NCBI RefSeq assembly: GCF_000993785.3
Contig: NZ_CP009922.3
Span: 1,240,001-1,304,000, forward strand
DNA: 64,000 bases
Reading direction: 5' to 3'
Source of the DNA: Streptomyces xiamenensis
GTDB lineage: Bacteria; Actinomycetota; Actinomycetes; Streptomycetales; Streptomycetaceae
This document shows, piece after piece, positions 8,920 to 18,488 of the stretch (positions within the stretch are counted from its first letter, which is position 1; each line of letters opens with the position of its first letter). The notes beneath the pieces were generated by a model. It ran no database searches and was not told the DNA's origin. It saw only the letters and a program-made list of their open reading frames with translations. Both the position numbers and the translations under genes were made by a program.

Positions 8920-9879
8920 CTACCACACCTCTCCCTGCTTGCGCAGCGCTCGCCGGTAGGAGATCGCGAACAGGACCAGGAGCAGCAGGATCAGGACGCC
9001 CCAGGCCGCGGAGTTGGCGAAGTCGCGGGGGCTTCTGATGAACGCCAGCCGGAACGCCTCGGTCACCAGGATGTCGGTGGAGCCGGCCGGGCCGCCCCGG
9101 GTGAGCAGGAAGATCACCGGGAACATGTTGAAGGTCCAGATGGTGCTGAGCAGCACCACGGTCATCGACACCGAACGCACCCCGGGCAGCGTGATGTTCC
9201 AGAAGCGCTGCCAGGGTCCGGCGCCGTCCATCTCGGCCGCCTCGTAGTGCTCGGGCGGGATGGACTGGAGGGCGCCCAGCATGGCGATCAGCATGAAGGG
9301 CACGCCCAGCCAGACGTTGACGCCGATGACGGCGAGCTTGGCCCAGGTCGGGTCGCTCAGCCAGTGCACCCCGGCGATCCCCTGGCCCTCCAGGAGGTTG
9401 TTGAGGATGCCGTTGCGCTCGTTGAAGATCATCCGCCAGGCGAAGACGGACACGAAGGCGGGGATCGCCCAGGGCAGGATCAGCGCCATCCGGTACAGAG
9501 TGCGGCCGCGGAAGCTGCGGTTGAGCATGTTGGCCAGGCCGAGACCGATGAGGAAGGTGATGCTGACGCAGGACACCGTCCACACCAGGGTCCAGCCCAG
9601 GCGGTCCCAGAACTCGCTGCCGCCGAGGATGTCGAGGTAGTTCTCCAGGCCGACGAACTCGTAGGTGGCCTCGATCTTGTTGACGCCGATCTGCCGCTCG
9701 ACGTTCGCCTCGTTGGCGTTGGTGAGGGAGAGGAAGACGCCCCGCACCAGGGGCCAGCCGATGATGCCGGTGATGACGACGACCACCGGGGCGATCATCG
9801 CCCACGCGTACCAGTAGTTGGACAGGGATCGGCGCAGCCTGGTGCCTCTTTTGAGCCGGGAGATCGCCGCTTCAGCCAT
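8920..9879 (-). CDS. malF: Maltodextrin ABC transporter permease MalF
   Basis: 319 aa. Helices begin at YWYAWAMIAPVVVVITGIIGWPLV. The EAA loop reads EHYEAAEMDGAGPWQRFWNITLPGVR, the expected contact with the transport ATPase. A conserved segment GFENYLDILG-like (here GLENYLDILGGSEFWD) follows the first helix, as in CUT1 sugar permeases. It is the partner of MalG, sits 53 bp after malE and is co-oriented with it. Confidence 0.94.
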   Translation of the reverse strand: MAEAAISRLKRGTRLRRSLSNYWYAWAMIAPVVVVITGIIGWPLVRGVFLSLTNANEANVERQIGVNKIEATYEFVGLENYLDILGGSEFWDRLGWTLVWTVSCVSITFLIGLGLANMLNRSFRGRTLYRMALILPWAIPAFVSVFAWRMIFNERNGILNNLLEGQGIAGVHWLSDPTWAKLAVIGVNVWLGVPFMLIAMLGALQSIPPEHYEAAEMDGAGPWQRFWNITLPGVRSVSMTVVLLSTIWTFNMFPVIFLLTRGGPAGSTDILVTEAFRLAFIRSPRDFANSAAWGVLILLLLVLFAISYRRALRKQGEVW

Positions 9880-9932
9880 GGTCTCGGCCGCCCTTCATGT
9901 CACACGCTTCCACAGGTTTCGCACCGGGCCGC

Positions 9933-11204
9933 TCAGTCGAGCCAGTCGTCGAGGATGTCGCGGTAGGCGTCACCCGTGCTCTTGGCGGCCTCCTCGGGGG
10001 ACGCGGAGCCGATCAGCAGGCCCTGCACGTTCTCCTTGATGGGGTCGAAGAGGGACTGCGCCTGCGGGATCCAGGGGCGCTCGTGGGCCACGTCGACGGC
10101 CGGCTTGAAGAACTGCACCATCTCGTTGTTCCGCACCGACTCGACGTCGTAGACGGAGGTGCGGGTGGGCAGCAGGCTCAGTTCTTCGGTGATCCGCTGC
10201 TGGGTGGCGGCGGAGGACATGTACTTGACGAACTCGAAGGCGGCCGGGGACTCCTCTTCCGGGGTGCCGGCGTAGATCGCGTAGTTCCAGCCGCCCTGCG
10301 GTGCGGCCTGGCCCGCGGAGCCGCCGGGGACCGGGGCCACGCCCAGGTCGTCGCCCAGGCCGGCGACGGCGTCGTTGATGGCCCACGGGCCGTTGATCAT
10401 CATGGCGACCTCGCCACGGGTGAAGGAGCCCATCATGTTCTCCCAGCCGTCGCTGGTGTCGGTGATGGCGGCGCCCGAGTCGACCATGTCCTTCATCTGC
10501 GTGAAGGCGGCGATGCCGGCCTCGTTGTCGATGGTGACCTTCTTGCCCTCGGCGTCGACCATGTCGCCGCCCTCGCCGTACAGGAAGGGCAGGAACCAGT
10601 ACGGGTCGTCGCCGCGCATGTACATGGGGACGGCGCCGGCGCCCTCGAAGGCGCCGGTGGAGTCCTTGACCTCCTCCAGCGTGGTGGGCACCTCGACGCC
10701 GGCGTCCGCCAGCAGCCGCTCGTTGTAGAACAGCGCCAGGGTGTCGATGACCTGCGGGACGGCGTAGGTCGTGCCCTCGTACTGGGTGCTGGCCCAGGCC
10801 TGCGGGACGAAGTCCTCCTGGTTCTCCAGGGCGGCGGTGTCATCCAGCGGCCACAGGTAGCCGAGGCTGGCGAAGTCGGCGACCCAGGCGACCTCGGTGC
10901 GCATCACATCGGGGGCCTCGTTGGCGGCGGCGGCGTTCTTGAAACGGTTCTGCGCGTCGTCGAAGCCGATGTTCACATAGTCGACGGTGACGCCGGGGTG
11001 CTGGGTCGCGAACTCCTCGGCGATGGCCTTGAAGACGGCCGCCTCGGTCTCGTTGGAGGTGTCCCAGTAGGTGATGGTGCCGCTCAGCTCACCGTCGGCG
11101 GCGGCTCCGCCGCCACCGTCCCCTCCGTCACCACCGCCGCAAGCCGTTACCGCAAGCGCCAACGCCGCGACCGCGGCCGTCGTCGTCCCTATGCTGCGCC
11201 GCAT
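9933..11204 (-). CDS. malE: Maltodextrin-binding lipoprotein MalE
   Basis: 423 aa. The ATG at 11204 is chosen over upstream in-frame starts because GAAGGAG precedes it at ideal spacing and it opens a typical lipoprotein signal: MRRSIG, a hydrophobic core, lipobox VTAC with Cys22, then a Gly/Asp-rich linker. The mature part is a family 1 extracellular solute-binding protein (GTITYWDTSNETEAAVFKAI...). It captures maltose and maltodextrins outside the membrane for MalFG. It is the first gene of the operon, and a MalR-type dyad lies ~120 bp upstream. Confidence 0.94.
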   Translation of the reverse strand: MRRSIGTTTAAVAALALAVTACGGGDGGDGGGGAAADGELSGTITYWDTSNETEAAVFKAIAEEFATQHPGVTVDYVNIGFDDAQNRFKNAAAANEAPDVMRTEVAWVADFASLGYLWPLDDTAALENQEDFVPQAWASTQYEGTTYAVPQVIDTLALFYNERLLADAGVEVPTTLEEVKDSTGAFEGAGAVPMYMRGDDPYWFLPFLYGEGGDMVDAEGKKVTIDNEAGIAAFTQMKDMVDSGAAITDTSDGWENMMGSFTRGEVAMMINGPWAINDAVAGLGDDLGVAPVPGGSAGQAAPQGGWNYAIYAGTPEEESPAAFEFVKYMSSAATQQRITEELSLLPTRTSVYDVESVRNNEMVQFFKPAVDVAHERPWIPQAQSLFDPIKENVQGLLIGSASPEEAAKSTGDAYRDILDDWLD

Positions 11205-11321
11205 GTGAACTCCTTCAAGCGTTTCGCCCGTTTTAGGGGGCTGCATCCCACCCTAGGCGCGGCTCCTTCGCCACGCCGGGCCGATCAGGAACGTAACAGC
11301 GACGTCATCCTTTGGAAAGAC

Positions 11322-11342
11322 CTTGCGGCAAATTTCTGCAAG
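11322..11342. promoter_or_regulatory. MalR-type operator dyad in the malE-malR intergenic region
   Basis: CTTGCGG at 11322 and its inverted partner CTGCAAG ending at 11342 give a 21-bp dyad with CTTGC/GCAAG outer arms. It lies between divergent malE and malR, where MalR is known to act in S. coelicolor, and shares the TTGC(A/G)G half-site with the amylase region. Confidence 0.6.
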
Positions 11343-11498
11343 CCTGTCGCCACAACCGATCCGGCGGCTCCGGTCCCGGCCGCCGGCCCCTGTGCGCGCC
11401 CCGCGCGCCGGGGCGCGCCGCAGCGGCCGTCCGGGTGAACACGCCCGCCCTGGTCCCGGCCGGAATACACACATCCCGGTACAGTTCCCCCGGCCCGG

Positions 11499-11527
11499 TG
11501 GGCACGCACCGAGGCGGCCGGTAAGGT
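11499..11527 (+). promoter_or_regulatory. Leaderless malR promoter
   Basis: TGGGCA (11499-11504), a 17-bp gap and TAAGGT (11522-11527) are followed 7 nt later by the GTG start at 11535. Start codon and transcription start therefore nearly coincide, so malR mRNA is probably leaderless. Confidence 0.5.
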
Positions 11528-11534
11528 CCACTGG

Positions 11535-12593
11535 GTGACCGCACGGCTAGCTGACATCGCAGCCCAGGCGGGGGTCAGCGAGGCGACCGTCAGCCGGGTG
11601 CTCAACGGCCGGCCGGGCGTCGCCGCGGCCACCCGCGAATCCGTACTCGCCTCCCTCGACCTGCTCGGCTACGAGCGTCCCGCGCGGCTGGCCAAGCGCA
11701 GCGCGGGCCTGGTGGGGCTGATCACCCCGGAGCTGGAGAACCCGATCTTCCCGGCGTTCGCGCAGGTCATCGGGCAGGCGCTCACCCGGCAGGGCTACAC
11801 CCCGGTGCTCGCCACCCAGACCCCGGGCGGCTCCACCGAGGACGAGCTGACCGGGATGCTGGTCGAACGCGGGGTGGCCGGGATCATCTTCATCTCCGGC
11901 CTGCACGCCGACACCTCCGCCGACGTGGAACGCTACGAGCGACTGCGCGGCAACGGGGTGCCCTTCGTCCTGGTCAACGGGTTCGCACCACGGGTGCGGG
12001 CCCCCTTCGTCTCCCCCGACGACCGGGCGGCCATGCGGCTGGCGATGAGCCACCTCATCTCGCTCGGCCACCGCAGGATCGGCCTCGCGCTGGGGCCGGC
12101 CCGCTTCGTCCCCGTCCAGCGCAAGATCGAGGGCTTCCTGCGCGGCGCCGCCGAGGACCTGGGAACCCCGGAGGACGAGGCGCGCGGGCTGATCGAGCAC
12201 TCGCTGTTCACCCTGGAGGGCGGTCAGGCCGCGGCCACCGCCCTGCTGGAACGCGGCTGCACGGCGGTGATCTGCGCCTCCGACATGATGGCGCTCGGTG
12301 CGATCCGGGCGGCGCGGCAGCGCGGTCTCGCCGTCCCCGGCGAGGTGTCGGTGATCGGCTACGACGACTCACCGCTGATCGCCTTCACCGACCCGCCGCT
12401 CACCACCATCCGCCAGCCCGTCCCGGCCATGGGCCAGGCGGCCGTCAGGGCACTGCTGGAGGAGATCGGGGGCACCCCCACCCCGCACAGCGAGTTCGTC
12501 TTCCTGCCCGAACTCGTCGTCCGCGGCAGCACGGCCACCGCTCCCTCCGTCGTACGGGGAACCCCCTGGGGTCAGAACCCGACCGGAGGATGA
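11535..12593 (+). CDS. malR: LacI-family maltose regulator MalR
   Basis: 352 aa. The N-terminal HTH is RLADIAAQAGVSEATVSRVLNG, with the LacI hinge helix and effector domain following. It is divergent from malE, the position of MalR in Streptomyces, where it represses malEFG and amylase genes until maltose-type sugars are present. It is slightly longer than malR2 because of an insert near residues 190-210 (RGAAEDLGTPEDEARG). No ribosome-binding site precedes the GTG; a -10 box 7 nt upstream suggests a leaderless mRNA. Confidence 0.93.
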   Translation: MTARLADIAAQAGVSEATVSRVLNGRPGVAAATRESVLASLDLLGYERPARLAKRSAGLVGLITPELENPIFPAFAQVIGQALTRQGYTPVLATQTPGGSTEDELTGMLVERGVAGIIFISGLHADTSADVERYERLRGNGVPFVLVNGFAPRVRAPFVSPDDRAAMRLAMSHLISLGHRRIGLALGPARFVPVQRKIEGFLRGAAEDLGTPEDEARGLIEHSLFTLEGGQAAATALLERGCTAVICASDMMALGAIRAARQRGLAVPGEVSVIGYDDSPLIAFTDPPLTTIRQPVPAMGQAAVRALLEEIGGTPTPHSEFVFLPELVVRGSTATAPSVVRGTPWGQNPTGG

Positions 12594-12630
12594 TCGGGCG
12601 GGCCTCCGGTCTCTGGCAGACTGTTCGACC

Positions 12631-13503
12631 ATGGGGGCAACAAGCGTCGAGCCGGACAGTGAACAGCGAGTGGATGCGGGGAGCGTGACCGACAAGCAAT
12701 CCGAGTCCCCGTCCCGGACGAGATGGCTGGGTTCGCTGCGCGTGCCGCGCCGCCCCCGCCTCTGGTTCGAGCTGCTGCTCATCGCCGTCAGCTACGGCGT
12801 GTACTCCATGATCCGCAACGCGGCGCCGACCCACGAGGAGCGGGCGCAGGAGCACGCGCGGCAGATCTGGGACTTCCAGAACAGCATCGGGCTGGGTTTC
12901 GAGCGCGCGGTCAATCACGGCATCGAGTCCGTGACCTGGCTGATCGTGCCCATGAACTACTACTACGCCACGCTGCACTTCATCGTGACCATCGGCGTGC
13001 TGGTGTGGGTCTTCCGCCGGCACCCCGGCCGGTACGGGGCGATCCGGCTGGTGCTGTTCGCCACCACCGGGATCGCGCTGATCGGCTACTACTTCTACCC
13101 GCTGGCCCCGCCGCGGCTGATGGCCGGCATGGACTTCATCGACACCGGGCGGGTGCACCAGACCTGGGGCTCGTTCCAGTCGGAGAGCATGCAGTCGGTC
13201 TCCAACCAGTACGCGGCGATGCCGTCGATGCACATCGGCTGGTCGGTGTGGTGCGGCATCACCATCGTGCTGCTGTCCAAGCCGCTGTGGGTGAAGGTCC
13301 TGGGTGTGCTGTACCCGACCCTCACGCTGCTGGTGATCGTGGCCACCGCCAACCACTTCTGGCTGGACGCGGTGGGCGGGCTGGTCTGCCTGGCGTTCGG
13401 CTTCGCGGTGGCCCGGACGTGGTTCGCCGAGTCCCCGTACCGGCTGCCCCAGCTGGTGCCGGACACCGTGCCGCGCGCGAAACGCGCTCAGTCACCGTCG
13501 TAG
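12631..13503 (+). CDS. PAP2-superfamily membrane protein (inositolphosphotransferase-like)
   Basis: 290 aa with about six membrane segments (WFELLLIAVSYGVYSMI, YYYATLHFIVTIGVLVWVF, LVLFATTGIALIGYYFY and others). The phosphatase-type motifs are APPRLMAGMDF, MPSMHIGWS (motif 2 with His) and ANHFWLDAVGG (motif 3 with His and Asp). This is the PAP2_3/Aur1-like arrangement of lipid-phosphate phosphatases or phosphoinositol-type transferases. The substrate is not determinable. Its 3' end overlaps the 3' end of the convergent glnE by 16 bp. Confidence 0.85.
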   Translation: MGATSVEPDSEQRVDAGSVTDKQSESPSRTRWLGSLRVPRRPRLWFELLLIAVSYGVYSMIRNAAPTHEERAQEHARQIWDFQNSIGLGFERAVNHGIESVTWLIVPMNYYYATLHFIVTIGVLVWVFRRHPGRYGAIRLVLFATTGIALIGYYFYPLAPPRLMAGMDFIDTGRVHQTWGSFQSESMQSVSNQYAAMPSMHIGWSVWCGITIVLLSKPLWVKVLGVLYPTLTLLVIVATANHFWLDAVGGLVCLAFGFAVARTWFAESPYRLPQLVPDTVPRAKRAQSPS

Positions 13504-16500
13504 AACAGCCGCTCCACCACCGTACGGGCACGGCGCGTCGTACGGCGGTAGTCGTCGATCATCTGGCCGCCGCTGCCGGTGTCCTGCTGGCGGGCGGCGC
13601 CCGGCTCGTACCCCAGGTAGCGGGCGACGGCCGCCAGTTCGCGGGGGTCGGTGGGGAAGGTGTCCTGCGGCCTGCCGCGTACCAGCATCACCGCGTTGCG
13701 CACCCGTGAGGCCAGGATCCAGGCGGCGTCCAGCACGGCGGCGTCCTCGGCGTCCAGCAGCCCGGCCGCCTCGGCCGCGGCCAGGGCGCGGCGGGTGCGG
13801 GTGGTGCGCAGCTCGGGGAGTTCGGCGGCGTGCCGCAGCTGGAGCAGCTGCACGGTCCACTCGATGTCGGACAGTCCACCGCGGCCGAGCTTGGTGTGGG
13901 TGGTGGGGTCGGCGCCGCGCGGCAGCCGTTCGGCCTCCATCCGGGCCTTGAGCCGGCGGATCTCGCGGACGTCGCTCTCGCTCAGCCCGGCCTCGGGGTA
14001 GCGCAGCGGGTCGATGAGGGCGGTGAACCGCTCCCCCAGTTCCGGGTCTCCGGCCACCGGCTGGGCGCGCAGCAGCGCCTGGCTCTCCCACACCAGCGAC
14101 CAGCGGCGGTAGTAGGCCGCGTAGTTGTCGAGGGCGCGCACCAGCGGGCCACCGCGGCCCTCGGGGCGCAGCGCGGTGTCGATGAGCAGCGGCGGGTCGC
14201 CGGAGGGCAGCTGGAGCAGCCGGGTGAGCTCGCCGGCGACGGCGAGGGCGGCGCGGTCGGCCTCGGCCCGGTCGGCCCCCTCGCGCGCCTCGTGGACGAA
14301 CAGGACGTCGGCGTCGGAGCCGTAGCCCAGTTCGTGGCCGCCGAAGCGGCCCATGGCGATGATGGCGAACCGGGTGGGCAGCTCGTCGCCCCAGCGGGCC
14401 TGGACGGCGGCGCGCAGGGCGCCGGCGAGGGTGGCCGCGTTGATGTCGGTGAGGGCGTCGCCGACCTGGTCCAGGGCGGGGCCCTGGCCCTCGCCCGGGG
14501 GTGCCTCGGTGGGGCGGTAGGCGCCGACGATGTCGGCGGCGGCGGTGCGGAACAGTTCGCGGCGGCGTACGCCGCGGGCGGCGACGGTGGCGGCCTCGGC
14601 CGAGTCCGCGCGGCCGACGGCGGCCAGCACCTCCTGGCGCAGGGCGGTGGCGCCGCGCGGGGCGAGCCCGCCGGGGTCGCCGAGCAGGGCGACGGCCTCG
14701 GGGGCGCGCAGCAGCAGGTCGGGGGCGAGCCGGCCGGCCGACAGGACCCGGGCGAGGTTCTCGGCGGCGGCGCCCTCGTCGCGCAGCAGCCGCAGGTACC
14801 AGGGGCTGGTGCCCAGCGCGTCGGAGACCTTGCGGAAGCCGAGCAGTCCGGCGTCCGGGTCGGCGGAGTCGGCGAAGCGGTCCAGCAGGACGGGCAGCAG
14901 GGTGCGCTGGATGGCGGCCTTGCGGGTGACGCCGGAGGCCAGGGCCGTCAGATGGCGCAGTGCGGCGGCCGGGTCGGCGTAGCCGAGGGCGACCAGCCGG
15001 ACCCTGGCGGCCTCGGGTGCCAGCCGTACCCCGCCGCCCTCCAGGCCGGCGACGGCGTCCAGCAGCGGGCGGTAGAAGAGCTTCTCGTGCAGCCGGCGCA
15101 CGGCGGTGGTGTGGCGGCGCCAGGCGGCGGTGACCTCGGCGACCGGGTCGGGGGTCAGGCCCAGCGAGCGGCCCAGGCGGCGCAGGTCGGCCTCGTCCTC
15201 GGGCATGAGGTGGGTGCGGCGCAGCCGGTACAGCTGGATGCGGTGCTCGACGGTGCGCAGGAACTCGTACGAGTCGTGGAGGCTGGCGGCGTCCTTGCGG
15301 CCGATGTAGCCGCCCTCGGCCAGCGCGTGCAGCGCGTCCAGGGTGCTGGCGTGGCGCAGCGCGGGGTCGGTGCGGCCGTGCACCAGCTGGAGCAGCTGGA
15401 CGGCGAACTCGACGTCCCGCAGCCCGCCGGGGCCGAGTTTGAGTTCGCGGTCGACGCGGTCGGCGGGGATGGACTCCTCGACGCGGCGGCGCATGCGCTG
15501 GACGTCGGGGACGAAGTTGTCGCGTTCGGCGGCGCCCCACACCAGGGGGGCGACGGCCTCGGCGTACCGGGCCCCCAGCTCCTCGTCGCCGGCCATCGGG
15601 CGGGCCTTGAGGAGGGCCTGGAACTCCCAGGTCTTGGCCCAGCGGTGGTAGTAGGCGAGATGGCTGGAGAGGGTGCGTACCAGGGGCCCGTTGCGGCCCT
15701 CGGGCCGCAGATTGGCGTCGACGGGCCAGATGGTGCCCTCGGCGGTGGTGTCGGAGCAGATCCGCATCATGCGGGCGGCGAGCCGGGTGGCGGCGCGCAG
15801 CGCGGCGGGTTCGGTGTCCTCGGCGGCGCCCTCGGGCGGTTCGGCGACGAAGATGACGTCGACGTCGGAGACGTAGTTGAGCTCCCGGCCGCCGCACTTG
15901 CCCATCCCGATGACGGCGAGCCGGCAGCCGGCGGCGTCCTCGGGGGCCTCGGCTGCGGCGATGCGCAGGGCGGCGCGCAGCGTGGCGGTGGCGAGGTCGG
16001 CGAGTTCGGCGGCGGTCTCGGTGAAGCCGGTGGTGCCGGTCATGTCGCGGGCGGCGATGGTCAGCAGGGCCCGGCGGTAGCCCACGCGCAGCGAGTCGGG
16101 GTCGGTGGCCTCGGCGAGGGCGGCGGTGAACTCCTCGATGCCGGGGTGCAGGTCGGCGGTGTCGAAGGCGGTGAGGGTGCGCCATTCGACGGGGTGCCGG
16201 GCGAGGTGGTCGCCCAGCGCCTCGGAGGCGCCGAGCACGGCCAGCAGGCGGTCGCGCAGGGGTTTGGCGGCCAGCAGGGTGTCGAGCAGGACGGCCCGGT
16301 CCCCTTCGGGCTGGGCCTCGGCGAGCCGGGTGAGGGCCGCCAGCGCGAGGTCGGGGTCGGCGGTGGCGGCGAGCGCGTCGAGCAGCACGCCGTCGTCGCC
16401 CACCGGGTGCAGCGCCTCGTGGTCCAGCAGCAGGGAGGCGGCGCGCGGGTCGGTGAACCCGCGGCGCGCGAGCTGGCTGAAGCGGCCCTGCCGCCGGCCG

Positions 16501-16526
16501 CCGAAGGGGGTGCCGGGTCCTGTCAC
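13488..16526 (-). CDS. glnE: Bifunctional glutamine synthetase adenylyltransferase GlnE
   Basis: 1012 aa. Two homologous nucleotidyltransferase halves are visible. The first has GMGKCGGRELNYVSDVDVIF near residue 200 (de-adenylylation half) and the second has MGRFGGHELGYGSDADVLF near residue 720 (adenylylation half). Each has GG...SDxD metal-binding Asp residues and is followed by an all-helical GlnD-UR-like region. It adenylylates and de-adenylylates GSI according to nitrogen status. Its GTG overlaps the glnA2 stop as GTGA, so the two are translationally coupled. The length is normal for the family. Confidence 0.95.
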   Translation of the reverse strand: MTGPGTPFGGRRQGRFSQLARRGFTDPRAASLLLDHEALHPVGDDGVLLDALAATADPDLALAALTRLAEAQPEGDRAVLLDTLLAAKPLRDRLLAVLGASEALGDHLARHPVEWRTLTAFDTADLHPGIEEFTAALAEATDPDSLRVGYRRALLTIAARDMTGTTGFTETAAELADLATATLRAALRIAAAEAPEDAAGCRLAVIGMGKCGGRELNYVSDVDVIFVAEPPEGAAEDTEPAALRAATRLAARMMRICSDTTAEGTIWPVDANLRPEGRNGPLVRTLSSHLAYYHRWAKTWEFQALLKARPMAGDEELGARYAEAVAPLVWGAAERDNFVPDVQRMRRRVEESIPADRVDRELKLGPGGLRDVEFAVQLLQLVHGRTDPALRHASTLDALHALAEGGYIGRKDAASLHDSYEFLRTVEHRIQLYRLRRTHLMPEDEADLRRLGRSLGLTPDPVAEVTAAWRRHTTAVRRLHEKLFYRPLLDAVAGLEGGGVRLAPEAARVRLVALGYADPAAALRHLTALASGVTRKAAIQRTLLPVLLDRFADSADPDAGLLGFRKVSDALGTSPWYLRLLRDEGAAAENLARVLSAGRLAPDLLLRAPEAVALLGDPGGLAPRGATALRQEVLAAVGRADSAEAATVAARGVRRRELFRTAAADIVGAYRPTEAPPGEGQGPALDQVGDALTDINAATLAGALRAAVQARWGDELPTRFAIIAMGRFGGHELGYGSDADVLFVHEAREGADRAEADRAALAVAGELTRLLQLPSGDPPLLIDTALRPEGRGGPLVRALDNYAAYYRRWSLVWESQALLRAQPVAGDPELGERFTALIDPLRYPEAGLSESDVREIRRLKARMEAERLPRGADPTTHTKLGRGGLSDIEWTVQLLQLRHAAELPELRTTRTRRALAAAEAAGLLDAEDAAVLDAAWILASRVRNAVMLVRGRPQDTFPTDPRELAAVARYLGYEPGAARQQDTGSGGQMIDDYRRTTRRARTVVERLFYDGD

Positions 16527-17884
16527 AGCGCGGGCAGGTTTTTGCGCAGCTCGAAGGCGGTGACCTCGGAGCGGTACTCCTCCCATTCCTGGCGTTTGTT
16601 GCGCAGGAAGAAGTCGAAAACGTGCTCGCCGAGGGTTTCGGCGACGAGTTCGCTGTGCTGCATGAGGTTGATGGCCTCGCCGAGGTTCTGCGGCAGCGGC
16701 TCGATGCCCAGGGCGCTGCGTTCGCGGTCGGTGAGCGCCCACACGTCGTCCTCGGCGCCGGGCGGCAGTTCGTACCCCTCCTCAACGCCCTTGAGGCCGG
16801 CGGCCAGCAGCAGGGCGTAGGCGAGGTAGGGGTTGACTCCGGAGTCCAGGGAGCGCACCTCGACGCGGGTGGAGCCGGTCTTGCCGGGCTTGTACATGGG
16901 CACCCGGATGAGCGCGGAGCGGTTGTTGTGGCCCCAGCAGATGTAGGAGGGGGCCTCGCCGCCGGCGCCGGCGGTGCGCTGGGTGCCGCCCCAGATCCGC
17001 TTGTAGGAGTTGACCCACTGGTTGGTGACGGCGGAGATCTCGCCGGCGTGCCGCAGGAGTCCGGCGATGAAGGAGCGGCCGATCTTGGAGAGCTGGTACT
17101 CGGCGCCGGTCTCGTGGAAGGCGTTGCGGTCGCCCTCGAAGAGGGAGAGGTGGGTGTGCATGCCGGAGCCGGGGTATTCGGAGAACGGCTTGGGCATGAA
17201 GGTGGCCTGGACGCCCTGTTCGAGGGCGACCTGCTTCATGACGAGGCGGAAGGTCATGATGTTGTCGGCGGTGGACAGGGCGTCGGCGTAGCGCAGGTCG
17301 ATCTCCTGCTGGCCGGGCGCGCCCTCGTGGTGGGAGAACTCCACCGAGATGCCCATGGATTCGAGCATGGAGATGGCCTGGCGGCGGAAGTCCATGCCGA
17401 TGTTCTGCGGGGTGTGGTCGAAGTAGCCGGAGGAGTCGGCGGGGGTGGGGCGGGAGCCGTCCACCGGCTTGTCCTTGAGCAGGAAGAACTCGATCTCGGG
17501 GTGGGTGTAGAAGGTGAAGCCGAGGTCGGAGCTCTTGGCGAGGGCGCGCTTGAGGACGTAGCGGGGGTCCGCGTAGGAGGGGGATCCGTCCGGCATGAGG
17601 ATGTCGCAGTACATCCGGGCGGTGCCGGGGGATTCGGCGCGCCAGGGCAGGATCTGGAAGGTGGAGGGCGCGGGTTTGGCGATCATGTCGGACTCGTGGA
17701 CGCGGGCGAAGCCCTCGATCGCGGAGCCGTCGAAGCCAATGCCTTCGTCAAATGCCTGTTCGAGCTCGGCGGGGGCGACGGCGACGGACTTGAGGAAGCC
17801 CAGCACATCGGTGAACCACAGCCGGACGAACCGGATGTCCCGCTCCTCCAGTGTCCGGAGCACGAACTCCTGCTGCTTATCCAT
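16523..17884 (-). CDS. glnA2: Glutamine synthetase-like protein, probably gamma-glutamylpolyamine synthetase GlnA2
   Basis: 453 aa. The ATG at 17884 is preferred because GAGG lies 9 nt upstream; another ATG at 17893 abuts that site. GS motifs are FDGSAIEGF, PEIEFFLL, GQQEIDLRY, GSGMHTHLSL, NSYKRIWGG, NNRSALIRVP and RSLDSGVNPYLA. In place of the GSI adenylylation Tyr motif (NLYxLP-like) it has EGYELPPGAEDDVWAL. Genomic pairing with glnE is that of mycobacterial/streptomycete glnA2, whose S. coelicolor product glutamylates polyamines. The polyamine role is inferred from synteny and literature, not from a residue I can see. Confidence 0.85.
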   Translation of the reverse strand: MDKQQEFVLRTLEERDIRFVRLWFTDVLGFLKSVAVAPAELEQAFDEGIGFDGSAIEGFARVHESDMIAKPAPSTFQILPWRAESPGTARMYCDILMPDGSPSYADPRYVLKRALAKSSDLGFTFYTHPEIEFFLLKDKPVDGSRPTPADSSGYFDHTPQNIGMDFRRQAISMLESMGISVEFSHHEGAPGQQEIDLRYADALSTADNIMTFRLVMKQVALEQGVQATFMPKPFSEYPGSGMHTHLSLFEGDRNAFHETGAEYQLSKIGRSFIAGLLRHAGEISAVTNQWVNSYKRIWGGTQRTAGAGGEAPSYICWGHNNRSALIRVPMYKPGKTGSTRVEVRSLDSGVNPYLAYALLLAAGLKGVEEGYELPPGAEDDVWALTDRERSALGIEPLPQNLGEAINLMQHSELVAETLGEHVFDFFLRNKRQEWEEYRSEVTAFELRKNLPAL

Positions 17885-18488
17885 GGCCACCATCCTCGCA
17901 GGTCACAACGCTCATTCTGGCGCACGGAAGCTCATCCGTCGCCCCCCAGTATCAGGGCATCCGGTTTCCGGGGCATTGCCGGTGCGGCACGGCGTGGGGT
18001 ACGGGGGCCGTGCGGGGGGTGCGGCGCGGTCGCGGCGGGTGTGACCGGCGGGGTACGGCGGGCCGGGTGCGGGGGCGTCGCGCCGCTGGTCATATGCGTG
18101 CGGCCGGGTGCCGAGCGGGGGCGGGTCCGGCGGGGCTGAGCCGAACCGGCCACCCGCCCGACAAGCTTTGGCCATGGTTACGCGGGGAGTGTTTCAGGGC
18201 GCGCACCGGCGCATCCGCGCAGCTCATCGGCTTGTCAGCACCCCTCGCGCCCCCGCTCACGGACTCGTTCGGGGGACGTTTGACGAACTCGCTGCGCCGG
18301 GGGCTTGCGGCCCCGTACTCTCCCTGTCACATAGCGAGTTGTGGCCACTACAGCTAGTCGCGGCTGGGTGGCCGCTGCCCGTGAGCGGACGCATGTATGT
18401 CAGAGGCATACCCCCTCCTCATCCGCAACTGCCGTCCCCAGCCCCCGCCCTCTGTCCACTGTCGATCGCAACGCTAGTGAGGAAGCCC
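17885..18488. other. 604-bp intergenic region between divergent glnA2 and cvnA
   Basis: There is no convincing gene. An open frame runs in phase with cvnA from 18108, but it has no ribosome site and is proline-rich, so I treat it as non-coding. Promoters of glnA2 (minus) and the conservon (plus) must lie here, but I see no clean -35/-10 pair. Both reading directions are unusually G-rich between 18000 and 18140. Confidence 0.5.

Noticed and set aside
13830..16820. Long plus-strand open frame opposite glnE (about 1000 codons)
   Set aside because: Composition is Gly/Gln/Val-rich antisense translation typical of high-GC DNA; the minus strand encodes GlnE with full motifs.
18108..18488. In-frame extension of cvnA upstream to a GTG at 18108
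   Set aside because: No ribosome site and Pro/Arg-rich sequence unlike the protein; GAGGAAG just before 18489 and the first membrane helix shortly after favour the downstream start.
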